DNA from: CAXSBR01 sp964236495
GTDB taxonomy: Bacteria > Actinomycetota > Actinomycetes > Mycobacteriales > Jatrophihabitantaceae
Assembly: GCA_964236495.1 (NCBI GenBank)
Contig: CAXSBR010000038.1
Location: 1 to 17,375, forward strand
Length of the DNA stretch: 17,375 bases
Reading direction: 5' to 3'
Under the pieces are notes generated by a model. The model did no database searches, was not told where the DNA came from, and saw only the letters and a program-made list of their open reading frames with translations. The translations under genes were made by a program, and so were the position numbers. Positions 16,748 through 17,375 of this stretch are shown piece by piece; position 1 is the first letter of the stretch, and every line of letters begins with the position of its first letter.

Positions 16748-17188
16748 GTGGCCGTCAATGAAACGCAGCGCCGCTCGGACGGAACCGGCCCGTCGGGCGC
16801 CGGGCTGGATCACGTGACGCTGACGGTAGCCGATCTGGCAGCGGCCACCGCGTTCTACGACTGCTTGTTGGCTCCGCTCGGGTTGTCGCGGCTGGTCGAC
16901 TACGAGGATCCCGAAGACGAGGACGAAGCCGGTGTAGAAGCGGTCGGCTACGGCGTGGACAAGGTGCAGCTGTGGCTCGTGGTCGGCCCGCAGGTGACGA
17001 CGGGCCTGCATCTGGCGTTTTGCGCCGGCAACCGCGCCGCGGTGGACGCCGCGTACGCCGCTGCCGTGGTGGCAGGCGCAGTCAGCGAGCACGCTCCGCG
17101 GGGATGGCAGATCTATCGGCCCGGCCGCTACGCCGCGATGGTGCGCGATCCTTCCGGCAACATCGTGGAAGCATTCACCGACCAGTAG
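16748..17188 (+). CDS. VOC-family (glyoxalase/dioxygenase fold) protein
   Basis: The vicinal-oxygen-chelate fold is used by glyoxalases, dioxygenases and antibiotic-binding proteins; the substrate here is unknown. The 146-residue protein starts at a GTG with AGGAG about nine bases upstream. After about 18 linker residues the fold begins at GLDHVTLTVADLAAATAFYD; likely metal ligands are H22, H88 (in GLHLAF) and E141 (in DPSGNIVEAF). A very acidic stretch (DYEDPEDEDEAG, 51-62) is inserted between the first strands. It follows uvrB by 27 bp on the same strand and may be co-transcribed with it, but nothing in the sequence ties it to repair. Confidence 0.8.
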   Translation: MAVNETQRRSDGTGPSGAGLDHVTLTVADLAAATAFYDCLLAPLGLSRLVDYEDPEDEDEAGVEAVGYGVDKVQLWLVVGPQVTTGLHLAFCAGNRAAVDAAYAAAVVAGAVSEHAPRGWQIYRPGRYAAMVRDPSGNIVEAFTDQ

Positions 17189-17298
17189 CCATCGCAAGCT
17201 GCTTGAGTCGACGTCCTCGAACACGGCCCCAACTGGCACCCGCCGGCCCACCCTCGCCTGGCGCGGCGGCACCGGTGCGGCGGTCGGCCCGCGTCGTG

Positions 17299-17304
17299 TA
17301 ACGA
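17299..17304 (+). promoter_or_regulatory. -10-like hexamer before the last gene
   Basis: TAACGA lies seven bases before the ATG at 17312. It matches TANNNT except at the last base; no Shine-Dalgarno sequence is evident, so a leaderless start is plausible. Confidence 0.3.
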
Positions 17305-17311
17305 TGGGCAC

Positions 17312-17375
17312 ATGACCTATACGGCGGCAGCTGACCGCTACGACTCCATGACCTACCGCCGGTGCGGTCGCAGCG
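17312..17375 (+). CDS. Aldo-keto reductase, N-terminal fragment cut by window edge
   Basis: Only about 21 codons are present. They read MTYTAAADRYDSMTYRRCGR and then a serine, which resembles the start of aldo-keto reductases of the YghZ/L-glyceraldehyde-3-phosphate reductase type, where a YDSMxYRRxGRSG block precedes the first strand. Such enzymes reduce aldehydes and ketones with NADPH. The assignment rests on this short segment only. The gene continues beyond the window. Confidence 0.6.
   Translation, partial: MTYTAAADRYDSMTYRRCGRS

Noticed and set aside
15545..17311. 588-codon minus-strand frame opposite uvrB and the VOC gene
   Set aside because: His/Val/Gln-rich antisense shadow running across two well-supported plus-strand genes.

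Overview
The window is GC-rich, densely coded DNA from an actinobacterium, most probably a mycobacterium or close relative. The reasons are the adjacent treX-treY pair, an actinobacterial-type uvrB, a lipobox lipoprotein, and several genes with a TANNNT hexamer six bases before the start codon, which is the mycobacterial leaderless layout. The species cannot be named from the sequence alone.

Left part (1 to about 5000) is accessory in character. It opens with two exact-period 24-bp units resembling the end of an IS21-type element. A two-domain GNAT acetyltransferase with a frameshifted C-terminus follows, then a protein made of two XRE-like helix-turn-helix units. An imperfect 68-bp sequence occurs twice, once upstream of each of these two genes. 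On the minus strand lie a lipoprotein, a four-helix membrane protein whose N-terminus is put out of frame by a run of six G (C on the coding strand), and an orphan barstar-family protein.

Middle part (5170 to 11410) holds polyphosphate and trehalose/glycogen metabolism. A PPK2-family kinase on the plus strand converges on a MazE/MazF-type toxin-antitoxin pair. The large minus-strand operon treX-treY (glycogen debranching, then maltooligosyltrehalose synthase) has a 4-base start/stop overlap. treZ, the usual last gene of this pathway cluster, is not in the window; the toxin-antitoxin pair stands where it would be expected.

Right part (11410 to the end) is on the plus strand. A TPP riboswitch precedes ykoE-ykoD-ykoC, an ECF-type transporter for thiamine or its HMP precursor, with 4-base overlaps at both gene junctions. 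Next comes uvrB, with a near-match to the PafBC (RecA-independent DNA damage) promoter and a leaderless start, then a small VOC-fold protein and the first codons of an aldo-keto reductase cut by the window edge.

No tRNA, rRNA, CRISPR array or complete insertion sequence is visible. I did not find a clearly new multi-gene system. The best leads are the duplicated 68-bp element, the homopolymer frameshift in the membrane protein gene, the missing treZ, and the orphan barstar.
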